A stretch of DNA of 41,696 nt from Bdellovibrionaceae bacterium UBA2466 (GTDB lineage: Bacteria > Bdellovibrionota > FAC87 > UBA2466): contig DDPO01000011.1 of assembly GCA_002342225.1 (NCBI GenBank), positions 11,535 through 53,230 on the forward strand, read 5' to 3'. Positions 11,543 through 19,005 of the stretch are shown in pieces; position 1 is the first letter of the stretch, and each line of letters starts with the position of its first letter. The notes beneath the pieces were generated by a model. The model worked only from the letters and a program-made list of their open reading frames with translations. It did not search any database and was not told where the DNA came from. The translations under genes were made by a program, and so were the position numbers.

Positions 11543-12241
11543 GTGCCGGTAGCTTTTTTTGAAATCGACGATCAAGGTATCAACGATTACAATCAATCGT
11601 ATTACACTCAACTTGATGTCGTTCATCAGAAAAAAAAGAATAGCTACTATCCCGATCGTTTAGTTTTAGTTCAGCATCCTGAGGTTTATACTTTTGGTAG
11701 AAAAAGCAAAGGGTCCATTCCCTGGAATCTAAAAAATGCATTTGCTATCGAACGAGGCGGAGAAGCAACATATCACAATCTTGGCCAATTGGTTTGTTAT
11801 CCACTTCTGACTTTGCGAGAAGAAGAGAAGGATGCTCATTTACATCTGAGGCGATTAGAGGAGACTATCATTCAAACGATAAAAGAGTTTGGAATTTTGA
11901 GTGAAAGAAGAAAAGGGGCAACGGGTGTTTGGATAGTAGGTAAAGATAAGAAAATCGCCAGCATTGGAATTGCTATTTCCTCTTGGATTACCTTTCATGG
12001 CTCCGCTTTAAATGTCGATAATGATCTTGCGGGCTTTTCTAAAATAGATCCGTGTGGTTTTAATGCCAATGTTATGACTTCGATGAGAGAAGAGCTCAAA
12101 GAAAAGTGTCCATCCATTGAAGAGGTTAAAAAGGTTCTTGTTAATCAGTTTTCAAAACAATTTAATCGACTACCTACCGATATAGTTACGGATCCTGCGC
12201 GACTCAAGACTTCACGATCCACTAAAAATTTCGCAGAGTAA
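11543..12241 (+). CDS. lipB: octanoyl-ACP:protein N-octanoyltransferase
   Basis: LipB moves octanoate from acyl carrier protein to the lipoyl-domain lysine, providing the LipA substrate. The 232-residue protein has the family signature RGGEATYHNLGQLVCYPLL, the GATGVWIVGKDKKIASIGIAI segment with the conserved lysine, then HGSALNVDNDLAGFSKIDPCG with the catalytic Cys in PCG. The start is a GTG with CGAGGG just upstream, 1 nt beyond the lpdA stop. With lipA at the operon head, this unit carries the complete de novo lipoylation route next to its E2 target. Confidence 0.95.
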   Translation: MPVAFFEIDDQGINDYNQSYYTQLDVVHQKKKNSYYPDRLVLVQHPEVYTFGRKSKGSIPWNLKNAFAIERGGEATYHNLGQLVCYPLLTLREEEKDAHLHLRRLEETIIQTIKEFGILSERRKGATGVWIVGKDKKIASIGIAISSWITFHGSALNVDNDLAGFSKIDPCGFNANVMTSMREELKEKCPSIEEVKKVLVNQFSKQFNRLPTDIVTDPARLKTSRSTKNFAE

Positions 12242-12245
12242 ATTG

Positions 12246-13031
12246 ATGCCAAGGCCCCTTCAATTTTTTATCGGCAGTTTACCTTACGAAAAGCCCAATG
12301 AAGCTATCCAGTTTGTAAAAAGATTTTCTTCCCACCTTCCCTTCCTTCCTCAGCTTCCAGAAGCAAACCCGATGGAGGATATGGTTGGGCAAGTGTTACG
12401 TGGGATAGATTTGGGATTTTGGGATGACAAGGCCTCAAGTTGCCTTGAGTTGTTTCAAAATGAGTTTGTTGACAGCACTCGGTTCAAAATCCAAATTGCG
12501 GGGCCTTATACAGTATCTAGATCCATGAGTTCCAAATTTACCGATATTGCCCCACTGTGGGTATCGTTTTGGGCGGGGCTAAGAAAGCAGTTAAAAGAAG
12601 CCTCATTTCAAGGGGAATTATGGCTGCAGTTGGATGAGCCTTTTTGGTCGAAAGAGGCCGGCTATATGGCAGATGGCTACACCGCTTTTCTGCAAGCTAT
12701 AAGGGAAACAGGTGAGAATCTAAAGCTTGGAATCCATAGTTGTGCGACCCATCGGCCTGAGATTTTTCCAGATCATTTGCAGCTTGTTGATTTCTTCTCC
12801 TTTGATTTTTTAAGGCAGCCTATGACACCCGAGGAAGAGAACACTTGGTTTCATCTTCTTAACGACAAGGGTAAAATATTAATCTTTGGCGGGCTATCCT
12901 CCGCCGACGGCGCTAAATACCCTGCCAAGCTAGAAGAGCACCCCAATTTTTGGGTTTCCAGCCCATGTGGGTTTTATGGTTGGGATATCAAGGATTTGGA
13001 GCAACAGGTTCTTAAGTGGCAGAAGTTATAG
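12246..13031 (+). CDS. short MetE-like (cobalamin-independent methionine synthase C-terminal fold) protein
   Basis: The 261-residue product resembles only the catalytic barrel of cobalamin-independent methionine synthase or the related UROD/MetE superfamily. Seen directly are IGSLP at the N-terminus (MetE has VGS), AGPYT (compare GPVT), LQLDEPFW (compare QIDEP), GIHSCATH giving H164 and C166, and SSPCGF giving C241. These match the zinc ligands His, Cys, Cys of MetE. Full MetE is about 750 residues and even archaeal core enzymes exceed 300, so this is compact. I chose ATG 12246; a TTG lies at 12243. It lies between lipB and a ferredoxin gene in the pdh operon. Methyl transfer to a thiol is plausible; the acceptor and donor are not known. 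Confidence 0.7.
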   Translation: MPRPLQFFIGSLPYEKPNEAIQFVKRFSSHLPFLPQLPEANPMEDMVGQVLRGIDLGFWDDKASSCLELFQNEFVDSTRFKIQIAGPYTVSRSMSSKFTDIAPLWVSFWAGLRKQLKEASFQGELWLQLDEPFWSKEAGYMADGYTAFLQAIRETGENLKLGIHSCATHRPEIFPDHLQLVDFFSFDFLRQPMTPEEENTWFHLLNDKGKILIFGGLSSADGAKYPAKLEEHPNFWVSSPCGFYGWDIKDLEQQVLKWQKL

Positions 13032-13074
13032 GATAGCTTGCCTAAAACCCTTCTGATAAGATAAGAACTGCCTT

Positions 13075-13434
13075 ATGGAAAAGAAACAAGGAAATCCAGC
13101 TGAAGGTAAAGCTGACCGCAAAAAGCCACCTCGTTCTCATGCTGTTATTGATCAACGAGGATGCACCGGATGTCATGCTTGCATTCCTGTCTGCCCAGTA
13201 GATTGCATTGAACAGGTTCCTGGAGAGGAACACCCTGATTTTATGAGAGTGGTAGAAGTCGATCAGGACAGATGTATTGGATGCGAAGCTTGTGCAAAGA
13301 TTTGTCCTTGGGAAACTATTTTCATGGTTCAGCCGACTGAATTGGATCAACGAACTAAAGAGTGGACTGTACGCTCAGTGATGTACTCTGATCTCGGTGA
13401 CAATGCTGAAAAAAAAACCGGAACTGACGAATAG
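13075..13434 (+). CDS. dicluster 4Fe-4S ferredoxin
   Basis: The 119-residue soluble protein has two canonical four-cysteine motifs: CTGCHACIPVCP at about residues 31-42 and CIGCEACAKICP at about 64-75. It therefore carries two [4Fe-4S] clusters and acts as a low-potential electron carrier. The first 22 residues and the last 30 are charged extensions without clusters. It is the last gene of the lipA-pdh-lipB operon, 43 nt after the MetE-like gene. It could donate electrons to a radical-SAM enzyme such as LipA, but that partnership is inference from position. It converges with the glycerate kinase gene, leaving 11 nt between stops. Confidence 0.9.
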   Translation: MEKKQGNPAEGKADRKKPPRSHAVIDQRGCTGCHACIPVCPVDCIEQVPGEEHPDFMRVVEVDQDRCIGCEACAKICPWETIFMVQPTELDQRTKEWTVRSVMYSDLGDNAEKKTGTDE

Positions 13435-13445
13435 AGTTTACCTGA

Positions 13446-14576
13446 TTAATCAAAACTCAAATCTGAAAATACCTCTTGTGCTTTTTGGGTCAAAGCCTGA
13501 GAGGCTGACGGGTCTTTTCCAGAAGCATAAATTCCAAAAATCTTGAGCTCAGATTTTATTTGCTCAGTCCCCCCTGATACAGCCCCTGAAATAATGAGAC
13601 ATCGTTTGTTCGAATCTTTAGCTCGGTGAGCAACCACAGCTGGTGCCTTTCGCTTCAGAGTTTGCAGATCTGTTTTACCCTCCCCCGTAACAATAAAATC
13701 ATGGCTCCGAATTTTTTCATTGAAACCGATTTGATCCAGTAAAAAATCACACCCCGGCACTAGTTCCGCATTAAAAAAGGAGTACATCGCCGCTGCTAAG
13801 CCACCTGCAGAACCTGTCATTGGAATATATTTTAATGAGCGGTGAAATTTATGTTCGATACGGGTTGCAAAATTGTCCATACCTCGAGCGATTAAAAAGG
13901 TCTCCTCTTTCGAGGCTCCTTTTTGGGGCGAAAAGATTAAGGCGCTTCCTTGGGGTCCGCAGACAGGGTTCTGAACATCACACAGGACCTTAAGAGAAAT
14001 ATTACCAAACTGAACTGTGGGTTTTGAAAAATCTGCAATGTTAATTAAGTTTCTCGTGTTGGGGAGAAGCCTATTTCCTTGAGTATCGATAAAAACCACA
14101 CCCATTTCTGCTAGCATTCCTATACCCATGTCGGAAATAGCGGAGTCACCGAGACCTATCCAAATTTCTTTAAGAGATGTTGGCCAACGTTGAGCAACTT
14201 CTATTAATAATCGGCCTAATCCCCGGCTTGAAGCTTCCATTGCATTTTTTTCATTTTCTGGGACCAAAGTGTAGCCACAAACCGAACTACTATCGATGTA
14301 GACAGTATTGGGATTATGCCCCTTTGGAAAACAAAGAACATTGGCTTCGACCAAGGAGCCTCTAGGGCCGACCGAGTTTATCCCAACAAACTCTCCGCCT
14401 AGAGCAGAATGAAGAGAGAGACCAGTACCACTGCCACCATCTCCAACAGGGGCTATCGAGTGTTGTATTTTAAGTTGGGTTAAAGCTTTAGAGATGCTTT
14501 CACAGGCTTCAAGATTAGAAAGACTTCCCTTGAAATTACTCATGGCCACTAGGACCTTGGGAGTATCAGCCGTCAT
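13446..14576 (-). CDS. glycerate kinase (GlxK/GarK type)
   Basis: This family phosphorylates D-glycerate using ATP, feeding glycerate into glycolysis at the phosphoglycerate level. The N-terminus KVLVAMSNFKGSLSNLEA matches the family start (APDSFKGSLSA), followed by PVGDGGSGTG, GLGDSAISDMGIGMLAEMG, TGSAGGLAAAMYSFFNAEL and the C-terminal FIVTGEGKTD. Length (about 376) is normal. I use the ATG at 14576; a TTG at 14582 is also in frame. Either start overlaps the end of the upstream ferredoxin gene, so it is the last gene of a three-gene unit with that ferredoxin and a diiron protein. The metabolic link with those two is not obvious. Confidence 0.9.
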   Translation of the reverse strand: MTADTPKVLVAMSNFKGSLSNLEACESISKALTQLKIQHSIAPVGDGGSGTGLSLHSALGGEFVGINSVGPRGSLVEANVLCFPKGHNPNTVYIDSSSVCGYTLVPENEKNAMEASSRGLGRLLIEVAQRWPTSLKEIWIGLGDSAISDMGIGMLAEMGVVFIDTQGNRLLPNTRNLINIADFSKPTVQFGNISLKVLCDVQNPVCGPQGSALIFSPQKGASKEETFLIARGMDNFATRIEHKFHRSLKYIPMTGSAGGLAAAMYSFFNAELVPGCDFLLDQIGFNEKIRSHDFIVTGEGKTDLQTLKRKAPAVVAHRAKDSNKRCLIISGAVSGGTEQIKSELKIFGIYASGKDPSASQALTQKAQEVFSDLSFD

Positions 14577-14796
14577 TTCCAATAGCTTCTACTGGACAAG
14601 CCACCATTGCTTCTTCACACTGCATTTCTTCTTCTGGAGTTTCGGGCTGCTTAAAAACGAAGTCGTGATCCCCACTAGGGGCTTCTTTGAAATTTTTAGG
14701 CGCAGCTTCCGAACAAACGCTGCATAAAATACACTTTTTATCGACGTACCATTTTCCAGGTACATTATCTTCGTAACGATCTTCTCTATCTGCCAT
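14566..14796 (-). CDS. small single-cluster ferredoxin
   Basis: The 76-residue acidic protein has CILCSVC (C22, C25, C28) and a distant CP in ACPVEAI (C67), the four ligands of one [4Fe-4S] cluster in the Fer4_15-like small ferredoxins. C60 is an additional cysteine of the kind often paired structurally in this family. The gene starts 7 nt after the diiron protein stop and overlaps glycerate kinase. The order diiron protein then ferredoxin suggests it supplies electrons to the diiron centre; this is inference. Confidence 0.88.
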   Translation of the reverse strand: MADREDRYEDNVPGKWYVDKKCILCSVCSEAAPKNFKEAPSGDHDFVFKQPETPEEEMQCEEAMVACPVEAIGNDG

Positions 14797-14803
14797 AAAA
14801 CAC

Positions 14804-15727
14804 CTAACTTACTGATGGATAAGAGACTGTGGCTGTGGATAGTCCTTTTTCAGTGATTTTGGGAAATCTTAAAAACTGTCTAGTAACTCCAAAGCCCTCA
14901 TATGCCTTTTCTACATTTTCAAAAACCTCTTCAAGGAGGTCTCTTCGATTAATGCCTACGTAATCCGAATCTGCCGCGAGTGCTTTGGTGGTTGCTTCGC
15001 TAAACTTCATAATGAAATACTGACTAGCTTTAACGTAAGCTTTTCCCAAAACTGACAATCTATCCATTACGTCCGGCAAAACAATGTGAAGAAAGTGGAG
15101 ATGACGACTTTCATCGATCATCAAATATTTGCACATCTCAGCTCCAAAGGGGTCAATGCGAGGAGACGCTTTAGCTTTTCTTAGAAATGTAGAGGCAAAG
15201 TTTTCAGAAAACAGGGTCGAAAAAAGCCAGTTTTCAACACGGTAAAAACCGAGAGAAGCCACTTGTCCTAGTACATGATATTTGTGGTTATATACTGGAG
15301 GGGCCCCCAGTTTTTTCAAATAGCTCTCAATTACAAAAACATGCCTTGCTTCATCATGGCACTGCACAGCTAAGTAATTAACAACTTCGTCACTTTTTAA
15401 TTTGCCGGCTGCTTTGGGCATCATATTAGCAATGACGTTTAAGCCCATCTTTTCCAGAGTATAAAAAACCTCAGAAATTCTAGCCCACGCTTGTCTTGTT
15501 TCTTCGTGGGGATCAACCGGAAGATCAAAGTTAAGCTTTTGAGGCGCGTACCATTGTTGAGAAGTGGCTTGTAGATATAGTCTTCTTATTTTCGCATCAT
15601 TGACGATAGGATTATCTTTAGAAATAGGTTTTAGTAAGAGTTCCTGCATCGCAGGACTATTGTGAAACATGAAAGTTGATGAACCAGGAGTGCTGGTTTT
15701 TGTTTCGTGGTGGTCGGGTGTTTCCAT
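14804..15727 (-). CDS. ferritin-like diiron oxygenase/desaturase-type protein
   Basis: The 307-residue soluble protein is predicted to be mostly helical and carries two DExRH motifs: DEARH at residues 125-129 and DESRH at 205-209. Candidate additional carboxylate ligands are E92 and either E165 (VENW) or E175 (FSENFAST). This E...ExxH...E...ExxH pattern is the diiron site of ferritin-like oxidases, and the spacing resembles acyl-ACP desaturases and AurF-type N-oxygenases. An AGAGG ribosome site stands about 7 nt before the ATG. It leads a unit with a ferredoxin, as expected of an O2-activating enzyme needing electrons. The substrate is unknown; a desaturase or hydroxylase is the best guess. 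Confidence 0.75.
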   Translation of the reverse strand: METPDHHETKTSTPGSSTFMFHNSPAMQELLLKPISKDNPIVNDAKIRRLYLQATSQQWYAPQKLNFDLPVDPHEETRQAWARISEVFYTLEKMGLNVIANMMPKAAGKLKSDEVVNYLAVQCHDEARHVFVIESYLKKLGAPPVYNHKYHVLGQVASLGFYRVENWLFSTLFSENFASTFLRKAKASPRIDPFGAEMCKYLMIDESRHLHFLHIVLPDVMDRLSVLGKAYVKASQYFIMKFSEATTKALAADSDYVGINRRDLLEEVFENVEKAYEGFGVTRQFLRFPKITEKGLSTATVSYPSVS

Positions 15728-16020
15728 AATAGGCCTCTGTTTATGACATAAGGGTTTTGGACCGTCAATGATGATACCCCGAAGTCGTTACTGACACAAA
15801 CGGTTGATTTAATGAGACAAAATCTCTTTTTCCGGATGGGGCAGAACAAGCTGATTAAGACAATTTCAACTTCTGTGAGTCGCAAAATTTGACGTCGAAT
15901 TAGGAGTTCGTGTTAACGCGGAAATAGCCTTAAATGACGTATTTAATAAACATATCAATGACTAACTTGCGTATACGGCATGGCTCTAATGGAGTGTAAA
16001 GAAACCTGACAGCCAACAAC

Positions 16021-16104
16021 AGTGTTACAGCCCTGATCAAAAAATCTCGTAATTTCAGGACTATAAAGAAACTAACCCCAAGAATCGTAAAAAAACGTAA
16101 CACT
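16021..16104. repeat. 8-bp inverted repeat upstream of the sigma-54 promoter
   Basis: AGTGTTAC at 16021-16028 is repeated exactly in inverted orientation as GTAACACT at 16097-16104. The arms lie about 65-150 bp upstream of the -24/-12 element at 16169, the distance at which enhancer-binding activators usually bind. A related AGTGTAAA is at 15993. It could be a pair of activator half-sites or chance; the arms are too far apart for an ordinary hairpin. Confidence 0.35.
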
Positions 16105-16168
16105 TTTAAAAAACCCCCTCTTTTTGAATACAAAACGAGATCTGTTTTCTCTCGCACTAAATGGGCAA

Positions 16169-16184
16169 TGGAACACTCATTGCA
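16169..16184 (+). promoter_or_regulatory. sigma-54 (-24/-12) promoter candidate for the secreted Pro/Gln-rich protein
   Basis: The sequence TGGAACACTCATTGCA matches the consensus TGGCACN5TTGCA at all key positions except one (A for C). The invariant GG and GC are separated by exactly 10 nt. Transcription would start near 16195, giving a leader of about 90 nt before the ATG at 16286. It sits in intergenic DNA in the right orientation, and the window encodes a sigma-54 activator. Confidence 0.65.
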
Positions 16185-16285
16185 ACTTAAGCAGCAAGAA
16201 GTTCCATATGTGTTTTTTGTGGAGAGGCGAGTTGAGACCTTAGGGTTTCTCTCATTACTTTGTACTTGCGAAAGCGGGGTTGAAG

Positions 16286-17914
16286 ATGAAAAGGTATCAA
16301 TTAACATTAGCTGGGCTAATTGCTCTAGGTATCCTTGCAGCTGCACCAGTGGCTTATTCTGAAGAACCTAAAGCAACCAAGGGGAGCGCTGAAGCCCAAG
16401 AACCCCATGGCCCCGATACTTCAAAAGGGGGAGATTCTGGGGATTCGAGCTCTAGACCCACTTCAAGCAAGCCAAAAACTTCTGAAAAATTTGGAGAGAT
16501 ATTTGGAATTTTAGAGGCCCAAAAAGATGGGGCTACGATTGTCTATAGTCTTAAGAAGGACGCTGAAACAGAATTATCCTCTGTTACTTTAGACGGCGCT
16601 AAAATTTCAGACCTTAAAAAAGAGATTGAATCGATTAAAGCGTACGCTGATCAGTTGGTAAAATGCGGAGAGTCTGCCAAAGAGGACAAAGTTTCCTCCG
16701 AAATGCTGAAAGCTCTTAACGAACTTATCGATTATGTCACCGATCAAAAAGCGGTGGGTAAATTTGATACGAAAGGTACTTTAAACGAAAAAGAACTCAA
16801 CACCTTAGTGGTCCGAGTTCTGAAAGCGCTCGAAGAAAAGGCCACTAAGTTCAAAGATAATCTTAAAGATTTTGAAAAAGCAGACAATGCTCTAAAAGGG
16901 CACATTGTTGCTTTAGCAAAAATTCTTCAAGGCGGAAGCTGGGATAAGACAGTCGTTGATCAAGAAAAAGTAAATGCCGTTGGGGGTGTCTTAAAAGCAA
17001 TTAAAGATGCCGAATCTGATGCGAAAATGTGTAAATTTGAAGATTCTACAGGTCAGACTGGTAGCACGGCTTCAACTGAAGGAAACGGTGCTACAGGTAA
17101 TCCGGCTCCTCCAGTAGTAGATCCAACGGCTGGTGCCGGCACCACTCCCACGGTCGTTCCTACAGCCCCTACTGCTACACAAGATCCTTCTGCAGGCGGG
17201 TTGGTAAACAATCAGCTTCAAGAAGCACTTAACGAGATCAGAAGACTAACAGATGAAAGAGATCGCGAAAGAGAATTGCAAGATGAGTTTTTGAGAAGAT
17301 CACTTGATCAAAACAATTTAAATAATGACCAGGCACTGAAAGCTCTACAGGGCGCTCTCAATCAAGCTCAGAGGCCGAATGTTTCTCGTGGAAACTCAGA
17401 TCGGAGCGAGCAAGGTCCGCAACTCAGTCCGTCTGTGAGCATTCCTCAAGGACAGCAGCAGCCGTTTCCTCAATTGCCGCAAATGCAAATGCCACAACAA
17501 CCGCCGTTCCCGATGAACCCTATGATGAACAATGGTCCGATGGCACCCATTATGCCCTATCAGCCCAGCAGATTTAGCGATGATATTCCAAGGCCTGCTG
17601 TTGCGCCACAGCCTGATCCTACACTGTTAGGGATGCTTCAAAACCAGCAACAACAAAACCAGATGTTCCAGCAGATGATGATGAGTCGTTTCCCATACAT
17701 GGGTAACGGAGTTCAAAACGTGAATGGAGCTGGAAATGTGGGCCAAATGCTAAGAAGTTTCGGCGGAGGGCCTCGTTTCGGAGTTGGAGGTTCAAGCGGT
17801 GGGCCTAGACTTCTTCCAAACCGACTTTTAGGAAATGGTCGAACTGGAGCTGTAGGAAGAGCCAGTATAAACTCCTCAGCTAGAGCACCTATTCCGAGCA
17901 AGCTTCGCAGGTAG
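16286..17914 (+). CDS. secreted protein with helical N-terminal half and Pro/Gln/Met-rich C-terminal half, unknown function
   Basis: I do not recognise a family. The 542-residue product begins with a clear signal peptide (KRYQLTLAGLIALGILAAAPVAYS, cleavage after about residue 26), so it is exported. Residues about 27-65 are Ser/Thr/Gly/Pro-rich linker, and 70-250 are charged, Lys/Glu-rich and helical with two cysteines that could pair. Residues 250-305 are Thr/Pro/Gly-rich linker and about 306-355 form a likely coiled coil (LQEALNEIRRLTDERDRERE). Residues about 370-480 are dominated by Pro, Gln and Met, and the C-terminus is Gly/Arg-rich. I use the ATG at 16286 (GGGG 6 nt upstream); a TTG lies at 16280. 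The sigma-54 promoter candidate implies conditional, perhaps high-level, expression. The composition suggests a structural or matrix role, which is inference. Confidence 0.8.
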   Translation: MKRYQLTLAGLIALGILAAAPVAYSEEPKATKGSAEAQEPHGPDTSKGGDSGDSSSRPTSSKPKTSEKFGEIFGILEAQKDGATIVYSLKKDAETELSSVTLDGAKISDLKKEIESIKAYADQLVKCGESAKEDKVSSEMLKALNELIDYVTDQKAVGKFDTKGTLNEKELNTLVVRVLKALEEKATKFKDNLKDFEKADNALKGHIVALAKILQGGSWDKTVVDQEKVNAVGGVLKAIKDAESDAKMCKFEDSTGQTGSTASTEGNGATGNPAPPVVDPTAGAGTTPTVVPTAPTATQDPSAGGLVNNQLQEALNEIRRLTDERDRERELQDEFLRRSLDQNNLNNDQALKALQGALNQAQRPNVSRGNSDRSEQGPQLSPSVSIPQGQQQPFPQLPQMQMPQQPPFPMNPMMNNGPMAPIMPYQPSRFSDDIPRPAVAPQPDPTLLGMLQNQQQQNQMFQQMMMSRFPYMGNGVQNVNGAGNVGQMLRSFGGGPRFGVGGSSGGPRLLPNRLLGNGRTGAVGRASINSSARAPIPSKLRR

Positions 17915-17921
17915 TTTTGAT

Positions 17922-17964
17922 AGCAAGTGTTTTCCACATGCCTTTTTAGGCGGAGTCACTTGCT
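17922..17964. terminator. inverted repeat between convergent genes, possible bidirectional terminator
   Basis: AGCAAGTG at 17922-17929 pairs exactly with CACTTGCT at 17957-17964. The intervening DNA contains a second small stem, GCCT-TTTT-AGGC, at 17940-17951. It lies at the ends of two convergent genes. Neither side has a long T-tract, so a classical Rho-independent terminator is doubtful. Confidence 0.35.
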
Positions 17965-19001
17965 TTCAGGATTGAGTTCTCGAAAAGCAGAGATTGCGAC
18001 AACCGAGTGCCGAAAGATAATTTAGAATTTGATAGCAGCACACTACTCTCGATAGATGTTTGTCCTTCAATTAAACAATTGTCCCCGATAATTGAGTAGG
18101 GACCAACGTTACAATCGCCTGTGAAGAGGGTTCCTTTTCCGATAATTACAGGGCCTTTAATCGTCACATTTTTGGGTAACTTCTCGCCTTTTTCAATCCA
18201 CACTTGGGGCAGAATCTCTTCAAGTGGAACTTCTAACTCCTGAAAAAGATCTTCCAGATATGGGGAGTGAGTTGACAGAAGCTCAAGTAATCTTCGAGAC
18301 GTAAAATAAAAGGCAGGAACATCTCCGGTATCTAGCCAAAAACAATTCGAATCCACAAATCCAAATACTCGGTCTGGGAATTGTTGCATGAGTTTTGGAT
18401 ATAAAACGTCGTTAATGCCACAGGGTTTTGATTCCAACAGATCTAAAACTTCAGAGTTTAGAATGTGGATTCCAGTAAAAATGCCCGATCGAACAGCTTG
18501 ATGAGTTTTTAATTTGGGGAGACTCACCAAATTAGAATTAGAATCGACCCCTACTTCAGAATAGAGGTGTGCCCGTGCAGGATCTTGAATAAGCAACATT
18601 GATGCTAGGGCTTTTTTCTCTAAGTGGTTTTCGATATGGTTAAGTATGTTGATGTCGGAAACGAAGTCGCAATTGGCAAGGACAAAAGGAGCGCCTTTCA
18701 AGTATTGCTCAGCGTTTTTGACTCCCCCCCCAGTTCCCAAAATCGGGTTCTCTCGTGTGAACTCCAATGAAAGGTTGAATGGCGATCTCAGTTTGAAAAA
18801 ATCTTCCATAGTCTCTGGAAGGTGAAAGAGGTTCATAACAACCTCTTCAATCCCTGCCCGCTTTAAAGAAAACAGTACGTGAATAATGTTGGGAATGTTG
18901 AGAACTGAGACCAAGGGCTTGGGGAGTTTTTGGGTGATCGGGTTTAATCGAGTTCCTAGTCCTGCAGTTAGAACCATAGCTTTCTTAATCGGTTCAGCCA
19001 T
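17946..19001 (-). CDS. murU: MurNAc-1-phosphate uridylyltransferase-like sugar nucleotidyltransferase with beta-helix extension
   Basis: The N-terminal domain (about residues 1-235) is a nucleoside-triphosphate sugar nucleotidyltransferase: AMVLTAGLGTRLNPITQKLPKPL holds the nucleotide-binding loop, with ENPILGTGGGVKNA and LANCDF following. Residues about 265-345 are hexapeptide-like (IKGPVIIGKGT, VGPYSIIGDNCLIEG), indicating a left-handed beta-helix. It starts 4 nt after an AmgK-like kinase gene, the partner arrangement of AmgK-MurU, which makes UDP-MurNAc from recycled MurNAc. Pseudomonas MurU is only about 220 residues, so the extension here is unusual. A mannose-1-phosphate guanylyltransferase is the main alternative; the kinase neighbour favours MurU. 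Confidence 0.72.
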   Translation of the reverse strand: MAEPIKKAMVLTAGLGTRLNPITQKLPKPLVSVLNIPNIIHVLFSLKRAGIEEVVMNLFHLPETMEDFFKLRSPFNLSLEFTRENPILGTGGGVKNAEQYLKGAPFVLANCDFVSDINILNHIENHLEKKALASMLLIQDPARAHLYSEVGVDSNSNLVSLPKLKTHQAVRSGIFTGIHILNSEVLDLLESKPCGINDVLYPKLMQQFPDRVFGFVDSNCFWLDTGDVPAFYFTSRRLLELLSTHSPYLEDLFQELEVPLEEILPQVWIEKGEKLPKNVTIKGPVIIGKGTLFTGDCNVGPYSIIGDNCLIEGQTSIESSVLLSNSKLSFGTRLSQSLLFENSILKASDSA

Positions 19002-19005
19002 GGGC

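Larger units (their letters stand above)
15728..16285. other. 558-bp gene-free region between divergent genes
   Basis: No convincing protein gene is present here. A 138-codon minus-strand reading frame at 15930-16346 has no ribosome site, runs into the signal-peptide region of the next gene and has protein-unlike composition. What I do see is a sigma-54 promoter candidate at 16169-16184 reading to the right, and an 8-bp inverted repeat (16021-16028 with 16097-16104) upstream of it. There is also a short direct repeat ACAGCC at about 16010 and 16027. The remainder is AT-rich with A-tracts around 16085-16115, which is common in bent regulatory DNA. Confidence 0.6.

Noticed and set aside
15740..15768. 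TTGACG-17-CATAAA promoter-like element before the diiron protein gene (minus)
   Set aside because: Spacing is good, but initiation would fall at or inside the AGAGG ribosome site of the gene, leaving no usable leader.
15930..16346. 138-codon minus-strand reading frame in the large intergenic region
   Set aside because: No ribosome site or plausible protein composition, and it overlaps the signal-peptide start of the gene at 16286; the region is better explained as regulatory DNA.
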